DNA of 64,000 nucleotides from Oxalobacteraceae bacterium (lineage in GTDB: Bacteria > Pseudomonadota > Gammaproteobacteria > Burkholderiales > Burkholderiaceae_D). The DNA lies in NCBI GenBank assembly GCA_027490725.1, contig JAIXXN010000037.1, positions 55,844 through 119,843 of the forward strand, written 5' to 3'. Of the stretch, positions 9,429 through 18,920 are shown one piece after another (positions within the stretch are counted from its first letter, which is position 1; each line of letters begins with the position of its first letter). The notes below the pieces were generated by a model. The model was given only the letters and a program-made list of their open reading frames with translations, was not told where the DNA came from and ran no database searches. The position numbers were made by a program, and so were the translations under genes.

Positions 9429-10475
9429 ATGAGCAATGACACTATCCGACTGACTTCGTTCTCGCATGGCGGCGGTTGCGGCTGCAAAATCGCCCCCGGC
9501 GTGCTGTCCGAAATTCTGAAAAACTCCAGCGGCTTCCCGGTGCCGAAAGAGCTCATGGTCGGTATCGAAACCTCGGACGATGCCGCCGTCTACAAGTTGA
9601 ACGACGAACAGGCACTGATTGCGACCACCGATTTCTTCATGCCCATCGTCGATGATCCATACGACTTTGGCCGCATTGCAGCAACCAACGCCATCTCCGA
9701 CGTGTACGCCATGGGTGGCACGCCCATCATGGCGCTGGCACTGGTCGGCATGCCGATCAACAAACTGCCGATCGAGACCATCGGCCAGATCATCAAGGGC
9801 GGTGAATCAATCTGCGCCGAAGCCGGGATTCCGATTGCCGGTGGCCACACCATCGATTCGGTGGAGCCGATCTACGGACTGGTGGTACTGGGGCTGGTGC
9901 ATCCCTCGCGCGTTAAGCGCAATGCCGATGCGCGTGCTGGCGATGTGCTGATACTCGGCAAACCACTGGGCGTGGGCGTGCTGTCGGCAGCACTGAAAAA
10001 AGGCCAGCTCGATGCGGCTGGCTATCAGGCCATGATCGCCAACACCACCAAGCTGAATAAGCCGGGCAAAGCCCTGGCAGAATTAAGCGGCGTGCATGCC
10101 ATGACTGACGTGACAGGCTTCGGCCTGCTCGGCCACCTGCTGGAACTGGCACGTGGCGCCGGGCTCACCGCAGAATTGAAGATGGCCGACATTCCCCTGC
10201 TGCCGGGTGTGGAACAGCTGGCGCACGACGGCTACTTTACCGGCGCGTCGGGCCGCAACTGGGAAGGCTATGGCAAAGATGTTGCACTGGCGCCCGGCAT
10301 CAGCACGGCGCAGCACATGCTGCTGACCGACCCGCAGACTTCCGGCGGCCTGCTGGTGTCCTGCGATCCGGCCAGCGCCGCAGAGGTACTGGCGCTGTTC
10401 CGCAAGGAAGGCTTCGAACACGCTGCCGTGATCGGCCAGATGGCAGCGGGTAGCCCGCGGGTCGTCGTCGCGTAA
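9429..10475 (+). CDS. selD: Selenide, water dikinase (selenophosphate synthetase)
   Basis: Makes selenophosphate from selenide and ATP, the activated selenium donor for selenocysteine, 2-selenouridine tRNA or selenosugar synthesis. The protein has 348 residues. The glycine-rich N-terminus GGGCGCK carries Cys17, Cys19 and Lys20, in the same positions as the catalytic Cys17/Lys20 of E. coli SelD. ATP-binding aspartates are present (SDDAAVY, ATTDFFMPIVDDPYDFGRIAATNAISD). It has Cys, not Sec, at the active site. AAGGA lies seven bases before the ATG. It is divergent from the senA-like gene across a 144-bp shared promoter region, and no selA, selB or mnmH is in the window. Confidence 0.96.
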   Translation: MSNDTIRLTSFSHGGGCGCKIAPGVLSEILKNSSGFPVPKELMVGIETSDDAAVYKLNDEQALIATTDFFMPIVDDPYDFGRIAATNAISDVYAMGGTPIMALALVGMPINKLPIETIGQIIKGGESICAEAGIPIAGGHTIDSVEPIYGLVVLGLVHPSRVKRNADARAGDVLILGKPLGVGVLSAALKKGQLDAAGYQAMIANTTKLNKPGKALAELSGVHAMTDVTGFGLLGHLLELARGAGLTAELKMADIPLLPGVEQLAHDGYFTGASGRNWEGYGKDVALAPGISTAQHMLLTDPQTSGGLLVSCDPASAAEVLALFRKEGFEHAAVIGQMAAGSPRVVVA

Positions 10476-10499
10476 GCGAGGCCGGATAGGTCTGAGCGT

Positions 10500-11573
10500 T
10501 TATTCCGCGGCGCTGTCCACCGGCAGCGTCTCGGCACGCCAGCGCAGCATGCCGCCAGCCAGATTGGCCACCCGGGTAAAGCCGGCTTTCCCCAGCAGCA
10601 CGCTGGCCTGCGCCGAGCGCACGCCGGAGCGGCACACCACCACCACCGGACGCGCGCGATCCAGCTCTTCCAGTCGCAGCGTCAATTCCGACAGCGGTAC
10701 CAGCCGCGCTCCCTGCAGGTGTCCGAGCTGGTCGATGAATTCGGCCTGCTCGCGCACATCGACGATCTGCGCTGCATCCCCCAGTTCCAGCAAGGCCATC
10801 GGCTCGATCTCCCACACGCCACTAAAGCGCAGCGTCAGCGGCGCCCAGTCCGGATTGTCCAGCGGCGGCGCTTCGCCGTCCGGCTGGCCGCAGCGCAGAT
10901 TGGCCGGCACCGCGACCGCCATCTGCTTCGGATGCGGCAAATGCAGGTTGTTCATGTAACCGGTAAAGTCGCCGACATCGACATCGCCACCAAGGCGCGG
11001 GTTGTAGCGCCGCTCTTCCGCCACGCTGGTGACGGTAATGCCGCGATAGTCATGGCCCGGATACAGCAGGCAGTCATCGGGCAGGGTCAGAATCTGGCCG
11101 CGCACCGAGGCAAACAGATGGCGCGGACTACCCTGCTGGAAGTCGGTACGGCCACAACCCCGGATCAGCAGACTGTCGCCGGTAAATGCCATGCTCTGGT
11201 CATCCAGCACATACGTAAGACAGCCATTGGTGTGGCCGGGCGTGGCGCGCACCGCCACATGATGGGTGCCGAAGTACACGGTATCCATATGTTTCAGGGG
11301 CCGCTGCACGCCCTGGGCACCGGCCACCGCGGCCAGCCCGATACGGCTGCCGCAGCGCTGGCTCAATCGCCAGGCACCGGTCACGTGGTCGGCGTGAACG
11401 TGGGTATCGAGCGTCGCAACCAGGCGCAGCCCCAGTTCGTCCAGCAAGGCCAGATCGCGCGGCACCTGCTCGTAGACCGGATCGATCAGCAGTGCCTCGC
11501 CGCTCTCCCGGTCACCGAGCAGATAGGTGTAGGTAGAAGATGCGGCATCGTACAACTGGCGGAAGATGATCAT
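10500..11573 (-). CDS. Persulfide dioxygenase-rhodanese fusion
   Basis: Two-domain sulfur-metabolism protein of 357 residues. The N-terminal metallo-beta-lactamase fold has THVHADHVTG (His58, His60, Asp62, His63) and DSLLIRGCGRTDFQ, typical of ETHE1-type glutathione-persulfide dioxygenases. The C-terminal rhodanese domain has the active loop CRSGVRS, with the catalytic Cys near residue 314. Such fusions oxidise persulfide sulfur to sulfite and exchange it with thiosulfate. It converges with selD across 24 bp, so it lies next to selenium genes without sharing their transcript. A role in handling persulfide or perselenide for that pathway is possible but only inferred. Confidence 0.9.
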   Translation of the reverse strand: MIIFRQLYDAASSTYTYLLGDRESGEALLIDPVYEQVPRDLALLDELGLRLVATLDTHVHADHVTGAWRLSQRCGSRIGLAAVAGAQGVQRPLKHMDTVYFGTHHVAVRATPGHTNGCLTYVLDDQSMAFTGDSLLIRGCGRTDFQQGSPRHLFASVRGQILTLPDDCLLYPGHDYRGITVTSVAEERRYNPRLGGDVDVGDFTGYMNNLHLPHPKQMAVAVPANLRCGQPDGEAPPLDNPDWAPLTLRFSGVWEIEPMALLELGDAAQIVDVREQAEFIDQLGHLQGARLVPLSELTLRLEELDRARPVVVVCRSGVRSAQASVLLGKAGFTRVANLAGGMLRWRAETLPVDSAAE

Positions 11574-11637
11574 GGCGGGACTCGGCGAAAAAAAACATCA
11601 CGATACCAGACTCCCATGATCATTCAAGCAATTTCCC

Positions 11638-11667
11638 TTGACATGGCAGCCGCCTTTCTCGTACATT
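11638..11667 (+). promoter_or_regulatory. Sigma-70 promoter of the leuA leader transcript
   Basis: The -35 is TTGACA (11638-11643), followed by an 18-bp spacer and the -10 TACATT (11662-11667). Transcription would begin near 11674, giving a leader of about 390 nt before the leuA start. Confidence 0.7.
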
Positions 11668-11833
11668 AAGGCTATGACCTCGTCTCTGCACCTATCCGCT
11701 TTCCTGATGCCGTTTGCTAGCGCCCTATCGCTAGCAGCGCGCCTACTAGCACGCGCTTAATCCGCGTTCCAGCTGTACCCCGGTGCCGGCCACAAGTCGC
11801 ACCAGTCTTCAAATCCCAGGAAAGTTTGCACCG

Positions 11834-11959
11834 ATGTTCAACCCGGCTAGCCATGCTCCATCCCGCACCAGCGCCTTTGTCGCGCCGCCTGCGCACGCAT
11901 GCACCCCGCTGCTACAGCTACTGCAACTGCTAATGCTACCGATCGGTTGCCTGGCCTAG
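11834..11959 (+). CDS. Leucine-rich leader peptide of leuA (attenuator)
   Basis: A 41-residue ORF, too short for usual gene calling. It has AGGAAAG 9-15 bases before its ATG. Residues 26-35 read [10 protein letters not shown], that is seven Leu in ten codons, four of them CTA (residues 27, 29, 33, 35); it stops with TAG about 107 bp before leuA. Ribosome stalling at clustered Leu codons when charged tRNA-Leu is scarce is the classical sensor of leucine-operon attenuation. Position, codon content and an upstream promoter all agree. The peptide itself probably has no other job. Confidence 0.72.
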   Translation: MFNPASHAPSRTSAFVAPPAHACTPLLQLLQLLMLPIGCLA

Positions 11960-12020
11960 TATCCCGTGGCCGCCCGGCAGCCAGTTGCCACCGCAGAGCG
12001 CCAGCCCCCGGCCGGCATCC

Positions 12021-12048
12021 GTGCATTGACCTTGCACTTTCTTTATTT
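12021..12048 (+). terminator. Candidate attenuator hairpin before leuA
   Basis: GTGCA and TGCAC form a 5-bp stem with a 7-nt loop, followed by TTTCTTTATTT. It is weak for a terminator by itself. It is proposed only because it lies between the leader peptide and the leuA ribosome binding site. Confidence 0.35.
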
Positions 12049-12066
12049 AAGACTCAGGAGCACCCT

Positions 12067-13764
12067 ATGATGTTGCAAAATCCGGCCGCCAAATACCGCG
12101 CCTTCCCCGCCATCCAGTTGACCGATCGCCAGTGGCCCAACCAGATCATCAGCCGCCCACCGATCTGGATGAGCACCGATCTGCGCGATGGGAATCAGGC
12201 GCTGATCGAGCCAATGAGCCCCGAGAAAAAGCTGCGCTTCTTCGAATTGCTGGTCAAAATCGGCCTCAAGGAAATCGAAGTAGGCTTCCCTTCCGCGTCC
12301 CAGACCGACTTCGATTTTGTGCGTAAGCTGATCGACGAAGACCGCATTCCGGACGACGTGACCATCATCGTGCTGACCCAGTCGCGCGAAGAATTGATAC
12401 GCCGCACAGTGGAATCGGCAGCGGGCGCGAAGCGCGCCATCGTCCACCTGTATAACTCGGTTGCACCGGTATTCCGCAAAGTGGTGTTCGGCATGTCGCG
12501 CGAAGAAATCACCAACATCGCCACCACTGGCACCAAGCTGGTCAAGGAACTGATCCAGCAGCACCCGCAGACCGACTGGGGCTTCGAGTACACGCCGGAA
12601 TCGTTCTCCACCACCGAGCTGGATTTTTCCAAACATATCTGCGACGCGGTAAGCGCCATCTGGCAGCCAACCCCGCATAAAAAAATGATCATCAATCTGC
12701 CGTCGACGGTGGAATGCAGCACGCCTAACGTCTACGCCGACCAGATCGAATGGATGTCGCGCAAGCTGGCGCGCCGTGACTCGCTGATCATCAGCGTGCA
12801 CCCGCACAATGACCGCGGCACCGCTGTCGCTTCCGCCGAACTGGCCGTGATGGCTGGCGCCGACCGCGTCGAAGGCTGTTTGTTCGGTAATGGCGAGCGC
12901 ACCGGCAACGTCGATCTGGTCACGCTGGCACTGAATCTGTACACGCAGGGCGTGCATCCGGGTCTGGACTTCTCGGATATCGACGAAGTGCGCAAATGCG
13001 TCGAAGAGTGCAACCAGTTACCAGTGCACCCGCGCCATCCGTATGTGGGCGATCTGGTGTTCACGGCCTTCTCCGGTTCGCATCAGGACGCGATCAAAAA
13101 AGGCTTCGCCCAGCAGCAGGAAGGCGCGCTGTGGGAAATTCCGTATCTGCCAATCGACCCGCAGGATCTGGGGCGTAGCTACGATGCGGTGATCCGCGTG
13201 AATAGCCAGTCCGGCAAAGGCGGCATGGCCTATCTGCTGGAACAGGATTACGGTCTGGTACTGCCACGCCGTCTGCAGATAGAATTTAGCCGCGCCGTGC
13301 AGGCAGTGGCTGATGCCACCGGCCTGGAAATCACTTCCGACGGAATCTACGAAATCTTCAGCAAAGAGTACTTCGAACCGGCCACGCCTTACGCCTACAG
13401 TTCGCACAAGCTGACCGAAGACACCACCAGCGACGAACCGGTGCAGATCGACATCGCGCTGCAACACCAGCATGCGCCACTGTCCCTGCAGGGTGGCGGC
13501 AATGGCCCGATCGACGCCTTCGTGAATGCGCTGGGTCTGGACATCAAACTGATGGACTACCACGAGCATTCGATCGGCTCCGGTGCCAATGCCAAAGCAG
13601 CCTGCTATGTGGAACTGCGTCTGGCGAATGGCCCTACCCTGTTCGGCGCGGCCATCGACAGCAACATCGTGACGGCCTCGTTCAAGGCCGTGCTGAGTGC
13701 GGTCAACCGCCAGCTGAGTCGCACGGAAACGGGCGCTGCCGGCAAAACCGTGGCGTCGGTCTGA
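12067..13764 (+). CDS. leuA: 2-isopropylmalate synthase
   Basis: First committed enzyme of leucine biosynthesis, condensing acetyl-CoA and 2-oxoisovalerate. The protein has 565 residues, of the long type 2 LeuA class. The N-terminus has [16 protein letters not shown] (metal/substrate Asp-Arg), and the TIM barrel carries [39 protein letters not shown]. The C-terminal allosteric domain covers roughly residues 430-550, giving leucine feedback. The frame is open from 11899, but the ATG at 12067 (or ATG 12070 directly after it) follows AGGAG at 6 bp and begins the conserved region, so it is chosen. It is preceded by a leader-peptide region and followed by a strong terminator; leuB, leuC and leuD are not adjacent. 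Confidence 0.96.
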   Translation: MMLQNPAAKYRAFPAIQLTDRQWPNQIISRPPIWMSTDLRDGNQALIEPMSPEKKLRFFELLVKIGLKEIEVGFPSASQTDFDFVRKLIDEDRIPDDVTIIVLTQSREELIRRTVESAAGAKRAIVHLYNSVAPVFRKVVFGMSREEITNIATTGTKLVKELIQQHPQTDWGFEYTPESFSTTELDFSKHICDAVSAIWQPTPHKKMIINLPSTVECSTPNVYADQIEWMSRKLARRDSLIISVHPHNDRGTAVASAELAVMAGADRVEGCLFGNGERTGNVDLVTLALNLYTQGVHPGLDFSDIDEVRKCVEECNQLPVHPRHPYVGDLVFTAFSGSHQDAIKKGFAQQQEGALWEIPYLPIDPQDLGRSYDAVIRVNSQSGKGGMAYLLEQDYGLVLPRRLQIEFSRAVQAVADATGLEITSDGIYEIFSKEYFEPATPYAYSSHKLTEDTTSDEPVQIDIALQHQHAPLSLQGGGNGPIDAFVNALGLDIKLMDYHEHSIGSGANAKAACYVELRLANGPTLFGAAIDSNIVTASFKAVLSAVNRQLSRTETGAAGKTVASV

Positions 13765-13805
13765 CACTGGCAAATCAATAGTAACAACTAGCATCAAAGT
13801 AGTTG

Positions 13806-13837
13806 AAAGCCGCACCACTCTGTGCGGCTTTTTTTCG
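13806..13837 (+). terminator. Rho-independent terminator of leuA
   Basis: The stem AAGCCGCAC pairs with GTGCGGCTT around the loop CACTCT and runs into seven T residues. Confidence 0.92.
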
Positions 13838-13921
13838 TTGCTGCGCCGCAACAACCTAAAATCACAAAAATTTCAACCTGGCTATACTGGACCGGTCACT
13901 ACCTACCGAGGAACCGCTACC

Positions 13922-15469
13922 ATGTCCATCTCCAGTCTGAAAATTGGCGCACGCCTCGGCAGCGCCTTCGGCGCTATCCTCCTGCTGATGGCCCTCGTGA
14001 TCGGCGTCAGCCTGAATAAACTGCACGGCATAGGTCAGCTCAATAGCACCATCATCGATCAGGACTGGATCAAGGCCGATGCGGCAGCGCTGGTCAGCAG
14101 CACTACGCGCGCCAACTCGGCGCTGACGCTGGAGCTGTTCAACACCGACGATCCGGCCCGTATCGCCCAGATTTACAGTGGCATCGACGCGAATAAAAAG
14201 GCCATCACGGCAGCACTGGACACACTCGACAGCCTGATCGAGCACGAAGATGACAAAGCACTGATGCGCGACATCCGCACCCTGCGCAAAGCCTATGTGG
14301 TGGCGTTCACCGACGTCGGAAAACTGCTGGGCGCCGGTCAGCGCGAGTCTGCGCTTGCCGCACTGCGCAACGACATGATGCCGAAACTGACGGCGCTGCA
14401 AAACAGCATTCAGCAGCTCAATGAGCGCCAGCGCGCGATGGTGACCGAGCACGGTGCCAAAATCAAACGGCATATCAGCATCGCCACCCAGCTGATGGTG
14501 TGGCTGGGACTAGCAGCACTGGCCTTCAGCGGCTTTGCCGGGTGGCGCGTGACGCGCTCTATCACCGCACCGATCGGCGTTGCCGTCGCTGCCGCACAGG
14601 CGGTCGCCAAAGGCGATCTGACCTACCACATCAGCCATACCCACACCGACGAAATGGGCCAGTTACTCAACGCGCTGCGCCAGATGACCGACAATCTGTC
14701 CGACATCGTTGGCCGCGTGCGCGGCGGCACTACGGCAATTCGCACCGCCTCCGGCGAAATCGCCAGTGGCAATATGGACTTATCATCGCGCACCGAAGCG
14801 CAGGCCAGTTCGCTCGAAGAAACCGCCGCCTCGATGGAGGAACTAACCGGCACCGTCAAGAACAATGCCGGTCACGCCATCGAAGCGAACCATCTGGCCC
14901 ATGCCGCCAATGAAGTGGCGCGGCGCGGTGGTGAAGTGGTGTCGCAGGTCGTCGGTACGATGAACTCCATCAATGACTCGTCGCGCAAGATCGTCGACAT
15001 CATCGCCGTCATCGACGGGATTGCCTTCCAGACCAATATCCTGGCGCTGAATGCTGCCGTGGAAGCGGCACGGGCTGGGGAACAGGGACGTGGCTTTGCC
15101 GTGGTGGCCACCGAAGTGCGTAATCTGGCGCAGCGCTCGGCGGCGGCAGCCAAGGAAATCAAGGCGCTGATCGACGATTCGGTCGACAAGGTTGCCACCG
15201 GCGCGAAACAGGTGGAGTTGGCGGGCAGCACCATGGACGAAGTGCAGGAAAGTATCCACCGCGTCACCACCATCGTTGGCGATATTACCCGCGCCGACAC
15301 GGAGCAACTGGGCGGCATCGAACAGATAAATATCGCCATCAGCCAGATGGATGAGGTCACTCAGCAGAACGCCGCGCTGGTGGAACAGGCCGCCGCAGCG
15401 GCCGCCGCGATGCAGGATCAGGCGGATGACCTCAGCAACATGGTCAGCCAGTTCCGCCTGTCAGCCTGA
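13922..15469 (+). CDS. Methyl-accepting chemotaxis protein
   Basis: Inner-membrane chemoreceptor of 515 residues. TM1 is at about residues 10-33, followed by a periplasmic four-helix-bundle ligand domain (about 35-185). TM2 is near 190-212, followed by a HAMP domain ([22 protein letters not shown]) and a long cytoplasmic signalling coiled coil. The hairpin tip reads [44 protein letters not shown] and contacts CheA/CheW. There is no C-terminal NWETF-like CheR tether. The ATG at 13922 after GAGG fits the N-terminus better than the upstream start at 13838, which lies within the leuA terminator area. The ligand is unknown. Confidence 0.94.
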   Translation: MSISSLKIGARLGSAFGAILLLMALVIGVSLNKLHGIGQLNSTIIDQDWIKADAAALVSSTTRANSALTLELFNTDDPARIAQIYSGIDANKKAITAALDTLDSLIEHEDDKALMRDIRTLRKAYVVAFTDVGKLLGAGQRESALAALRNDMMPKLTALQNSIQQLNERQRAMVTEHGAKIKRHISIATQLMVWLGLAALAFSGFAGWRVTRSITAPIGVAVAAAQAVAKGDLTYHISHTHTDEMGQLLNALRQMTDNLSDIVGRVRGGTTAIRTASGEIASGNMDLSSRTEAQASSLEETAASMEELTGTVKNNAGHAIEANHLAHAANEVARRGGEVVSQVVGTMNSINDSSRKIVDIIAVIDGIAFQTNILALNAAVEAARAGEQGRGFAVVATEVRNLAQRSAAAAKEIKALIDDSVDKVATGAKQVELAGSTMDEVQESIHRVTTIVGDITRADTEQLGGIEQINIAISQMDEVTQQNAALVEQAAAAAAAMQDQADDLSNMVSQFRLSA

Positions 15470-15494
15470 CGCTGACCAGCGCATCCAGAGTGAA

Positions 15495-15509
15495 GCTGGC
15501 GTAGCCAGC
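15495..15509. terminator. Small hairpin between convergent MCP and egtB
   Basis: GCTGGC and GCCAGC surround GTA in the 41-bp gap between the two convergent genes. There is no T-tract on either side, so termination is uncertain. Confidence 0.3.
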
Positions 15510-15510
15510 G

Positions 15511-16866
15511 TCAACGTGCGTGGCAGGCTTGCTGGCGCGCCAGCCGTACCCCGGTGAACTGCCAGCGTGCCCCGGCCGGGAAGAAATTGCGGTAACTGAG
15601 GCGTGCATGGCCCGCCGGCGTGGCGCACGAGGAGCCGCGCAGCACATACTGGTTCAGCATGAATTTCCCGTTGTATTCCCCGAGCGCACCTTCGGCCGTC
15701 TGGAAGCCCGGGTAAGCAGCGTAGCTGCTGCTAGTCCATTGCCAGCAGTGGCCAAACATCTGCAACAACTGCGGCTGATCGCCGCTAGCACCAGCACCAG
15801 CACCAGCGCTAGCGCCAGCCGGATGCAAGCCGCCAGTGTGCGGCAACCCCGCCTGCGCCGACGGCACCGGCTGCAGCGCAGCCGCCAGCTCCCACTCCGC
15901 TTCGGTGGGCAGCCGCGCTCCGGCCCAGCGTGCATAAGCATCGGCTTCATACAACGACAGATGTGAGACCGGTCGCGCCGGGTCGAGCAGCTGTTCGCCG
16001 TACAGCGTGAATTCGTAGGTCTGCGGCCCTTCGCGACGCCAGTAAAGGGGCGCCGATAATTGCTGCTGACGCACCCAGTCCCAGCCTTCGGCCAGCCACA
16101 AAGCCGCCTGGCGGTAGCCACCGGCCGCAATAAAGGCCAGATACTCGCCGTTGGTCACCAGCTGCGACGACAGTTCGAACGGCGCCACATACTGGCGGTG
16201 GCGCGGCAATTCGTTATCAAAACAGAAGCCCTGCCCCTGAAAGCCGATCTCCGTCAGGCCACCATCAAAGCGCAACCAGTGGGCGGCCGGTGCGGCACCG
16301 GCACGCGCCAGCGCCAGCTCCAGATAGGCGGGCAGCAGCGCACTCTGCGCCAGCAGATGCTTGACATCGGTGAGCAGTAATTCCTGATGCTGCTGCTCGT
16401 GCTGAACACCCAGCGTCACCAATGTGGCCAATTCTGCCTGCGCAGCCGCTTCGCCAGTGCCGGAGCGGGCCAGCAGCAGCTGCATGCGCTGATCCACATT
16501 GGCACGATAAGCCCGCACCTGGGCCATCGAGGGCCGCGTCAGCAAGCCACGCTGGGCGCGCGGGTGTTTTTCGCCGATGCCGTTGTAATAGGAATTGAAC
16601 AGCACCCGGAACGCGCTATGGAAAGGCGCAAAGTCCGGCTCGTAGCGTTCCAGAATAAAGGTCTCGAAGAACCAGGTGGTATGCGCCAGATGCCACTTCA
16701 CAGGGCTGGCATCGGTCATCGACTGGGCGCCGCAATCCTCGTCCGACAGCGGCTCGGCCAGCGCCAGCGTATGCCGGCGCACCTGCAGGTAGCAGGCGGT
16801 CAGCGCCGCCATCGACGGGTACGCCAGCGCGTATTCCTCCGAGACGGGCTGTATCGCCAGGTTCAT
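15511..16866 (-). CDS. egtB: Ergothioneine biosynthesis iron enzyme EgtB
   Basis: Non-heme iron sulfoxide synthase that couples hercynine with a cysteine-type thiol and oxygen. The protein has 451 residues. The N-terminal DinB-like domain supplies the iron ligands His62 (AHTTW), His156 and His160 (HEQQHQE). SYYNGIGEKHPRAQRGLLTRP is a signature of true EgtB. The C-terminal FGE-sulfatase domain has HLSLYEADAYARWAGARLPTEAEWE and FGHCWQWTSSSY. It overlaps egtD by 4 bp (ATGA), so the two are translationally coupled. An unusual Ala/Gly/Ser insert, encoded by tandem hexamers near 15781-15826, interrupts the C-terminal domain. Confidence 0.93.
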   Translation of the reverse strand: MNLAIQPVSEEYALAYPSMAALTACYLQVRRHTLALAEPLSDEDCGAQSMTDASPVKWHLAHTTWFFETFILERYEPDFAPFHSAFRVLFNSYYNGIGEKHPRAQRGLLTRPSMAQVRAYRANVDQRMQLLLARSGTGEAAAQAELATLVTLGVQHEQQHQELLLTDVKHLLAQSALLPAYLELALARAGAAPAAHWLRFDGGLTEIGFQGQGFCFDNELPRHRQYVAPFELSSQLVTNGEYLAFIAAGGYRQAALWLAEGWDWVRQQQLSAPLYWRREGPQTYEFTLYGEQLLDPARPVSHLSLYEADAYARWAGARLPTEAEWELAAALQPVPSAQAGLPHTGGLHPAGASAGAGAGASGDQPQLLQMFGHCWQWTSSSYAAYPGFQTAEGALGEYNGKFMLNQYVLRGSSCATPAGHARLSYRNFFPAGARWQFTGVRLARQQACHAR

Positions 16867-17897
16867 TGCGGCACCGCGCGGGCATACAGCACCGCAAACC
16901 AGTTATCCGGATCAGTCCAGTGCTGCACCGTTTCGAAACCGGCGCGCTCCAGCAACTGCCGGAAGGACTGCAGCGTATATTTGTAGCTGTCTTCCGTGTG
17001 CAGGCGTTCGCCACGCGCAAACTGCTGGCTACCACCCTGCCAGTGCACACTCAGCGCCGTGCGGGCTTCCAGATGCATTTCGATGCGGCTGGCAGCAGCA
17101 TCGAAATAGGCGTAGTGCTGCCACTGCTGCAGATCGAAGTCGGCGCCGATCAGGCGGTTCACATGGCGTAGCAGGTTGAGGTTAAACGCCGCCGTGACGC
17201 CGAGCGCATCATTGTAGGCGGCATCGAGCACCGCGCTATCCTTGACCAGATCGATGCCGATCAGCAGCCCGCCATCATCGCCGGCGTTGGCGCGCAGATT
17301 GCGCAGCAGCGCCAGCGCCTGCTCGGGCGAAAAATTGCCGATCGACGAACCCGGGTAGAAAAATAGCCGGTGCGACGCGCTCACCGATTCGGGCAGACTG
17401 AAACCGGCGGAAAAATCCAGCCCGAGCGGCGTCATTTCGATGGCGGGAAAGCGCTGTTGCAGACCGTAGACCGCCTGCGTCAGAAATTCGACCGAAATAT
17501 CGAGCGGCACATACTGCTGGGGGCGCAGCAAGGGAAACAGTTGCGCCGCCTTGGCGCAATTGCCGGCGCCGAGATCAATCAGGCTGGCGCCATGGCCGAT
17601 GCTGGCGGCCATCTCGGCGCCGTAACGGGCAAAAATCGCCGCTTCGGTACGGGTCGGATAATACTCATCGAGTTCGCAGATGGCTTCGAAAAGCCTGGAG
17701 CCCAGCGTGTCATACAGGTACTTGGGCGAAATGCCTGGCCGCGCCGCCAGCAGACCAGCCGTGATCTCGGCCAGCACCGCCGCGCTGCCTTGCGCCGCTG
17801 CCGGCAAGCGCTCAGGGGCGGACTGTACCAGCGGCAACACGCTCGTGGCATCAGGCATAGAATGCCCGTTGGTCGCACTGTGAGGCATCTGCATCAT
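16863..17897 (-). CDS. egtD: L-histidine N-alpha-methyltransferase EgtD
   Basis: SAM-dependent enzyme of 344 residues that trimethylates histidine to hercynine, the common precursor of ergothioneine and selenoneine. It shows the family signature SPKYLYDTLGSRLFEAICELDEYYPTRTE, the SAM loop DLGAGN (residues 108-113) and FFYPGSSIGNFSPEQALALL. GAAAGG precedes the tandem ATGATG start by about 8 bp, so the first or second Met is the start. It is the first gene of the egtD-egtB operon and divergent from the ABC importer operon, with a 144-bp shared intergenic region. Confidence 0.94.
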   Translation of the reverse strand: MMQMPHSATNGHSMPDATSVLPLVQSAPERLPAAAQGSAAVLAEITAGLLAARPGISPKYLYDTLGSRLFEAICELDEYYPTRTEAAIFARYGAEMAASIGHGASLIDLGAGNCAKAAQLFPLLRPQQYVPLDISVEFLTQAVYGLQQRFPAIEMTPLGLDFSAGFSLPESVSASHRLFFYPGSSIGNFSPEQALALLRNLRANAGDDGGLLIGIDLVKDSAVLDAAYNDALGVTAAFNLNLLRHVNRLIGADFDLQQWQHYAYFDAAASRIEMHLEARTALSVHWQGGSQQFARGERLHTEDSYKYTLQSFRQLLERAGFETVQHWTDPDNWFAVLYARAVPQ

Positions 17898-18041
17898 TGC
17901 TAAACCTTTCGAATGGATGATCCCGCCTGTTGTTATTTGCTATGATAGCTGAAGATGTTTGTTCCCGTGTGACGCCCGTATTACCGTGCGGCGCCGCCGC
18001 GAGACCATCCCTGAACCATCACCCAGATAAGGTCAACCGCC

Positions 18042-18917
18042 ATGAAATTTTCGCCCACGCATGCTCTGAAATCCCTGTTCGCCGCGTCCCTGCTGCTCGC
18101 CGCCACCTATGCTCAGGCCCAGTCGGTCGAGCAGGTGCTGCGAGTTTCGGCCATCCCTGACGAAGCACCGACCGAGTTGCAGCGCAAGTTCAAGCCACTG
18201 GGCGAATATCTGGAAAAGAAAATCGGTATGAAGGTGGAATTCACCCCGGTGACCGACTACGCCGCTTCGGTGGAAGCACTGATCAACAAGAAAGTCGACA
18301 TGGTCTGGTTCGGCGGCTTCACCTTCGTGCAGGCCAAAGACCGCAGCAAAAACCAGATTACCCCGCTGGTGCAGCGCGCTGAAGATGAAAAATTTAAATC
18401 CGTATTCATCACCACCAACAAGGACATCAATAAGCTGGAAGACCTGAAAGGCCGCACCCTGAGCTTCGGTTCGGAATCGTCGACCTCGGGCCACCTGATG
18501 CCACGCTCCTACCTGCTGGCTGCCAAAATCAATCCGGACACCGACCTGAAACGCATCGCCTTCTCGGGCGCACATGACGCCACCGTGGCGGCGGTTGCCG
18601 GTGGCAAGGTCGACGCGGGCGCACTGAATATCTCGGTGTGGGAAAAACTGGTCGGCGAGAAGAAAGTCGACCCGGCCGTGGTACGCGTGTTCTACACCAC
18701 GCCCGGCTACTACGATTACAACTGGAGCGTGCGTAGCGACATGAACGCCGATCTGAAGAAAAAACTCAGCGACGCTTTCCTGGCACTCGATCCGAAAAAC
18801 CCGCAGGACAAGATCATCATGGATCTGCAGCGCGCCTCGAAGTTCATCCCGACCAAGGCTGAAAACTACACGGCAATCGAAGCCGCAGCACAGAACGCGG
18901 GTCTGCTGAAGAAGTAA
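18042..18917 (+). CDS. PhnD-like ABC substrate-binding protein, putative selenium oxyanion importer
   Basis: Periplasmic binding protein of 291 residues. The signal peptide ends near AQA at residue 26, and the rest is a PhnD/phosphonate-phosphite type fold (EFTPVTDYAASVEALINKKVDMVWFGGFTFVQA, SESSTSGHLMPRSYL, AFSGAHDATVAAVAGGKVDAGALN). A branch of this family found with selD has, as I recall, been named putative selenate transporter binding protein; the location beside senA, selD and egtBD fits that. It begins an operon with an ATPase and two permeases. I see no Pho box upstream, which argues mildly against phosphonate scavenging. The substrate remains unproven. Confidence 0.8.
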   Translation: MKFSPTHALKSLFAASLLLAATYAQAQSVEQVLRVSAIPDEAPTELQRKFKPLGEYLEKKIGMKVEFTPVTDYAASVEALINKKVDMVWFGGFTFVQAKDRSKNQITPLVQRAEDEKFKSVFITTNKDINKLEDLKGRTLSFGSESSTSGHLMPRSYLLAAKINPDTDLKRIAFSGAHDATVAAVAGGKVDAGALNISVWEKLVGEKKVDPAVVRVFYTTPGYYDYNWSVRSDMNADLKKKLSDAFLALDPKNPQDKIIMDLQRASKFIPTKAENYTAIEAAAQNAGLLKK

Positions 18918-18920
18918 TCG

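Larger units (their letters stand above)
11574..12066 (+). other. leuA leader region (about 490 bp)
   Basis: Between the divergent starts of the persulfide dioxygenase gene and leuA. It contains a near-consensus sigma-70 promoter (11638-11667), a 41-codon leucine-rich leader ORF (11834-11959), GC-rich potential pairing segments, a small hairpin (12021-12037) followed by a T-rich run, and the leuA ribosome binding site AGGAG at 12056-12060. The arrangement fits leader-peptide attenuation. Confidence 0.7.
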
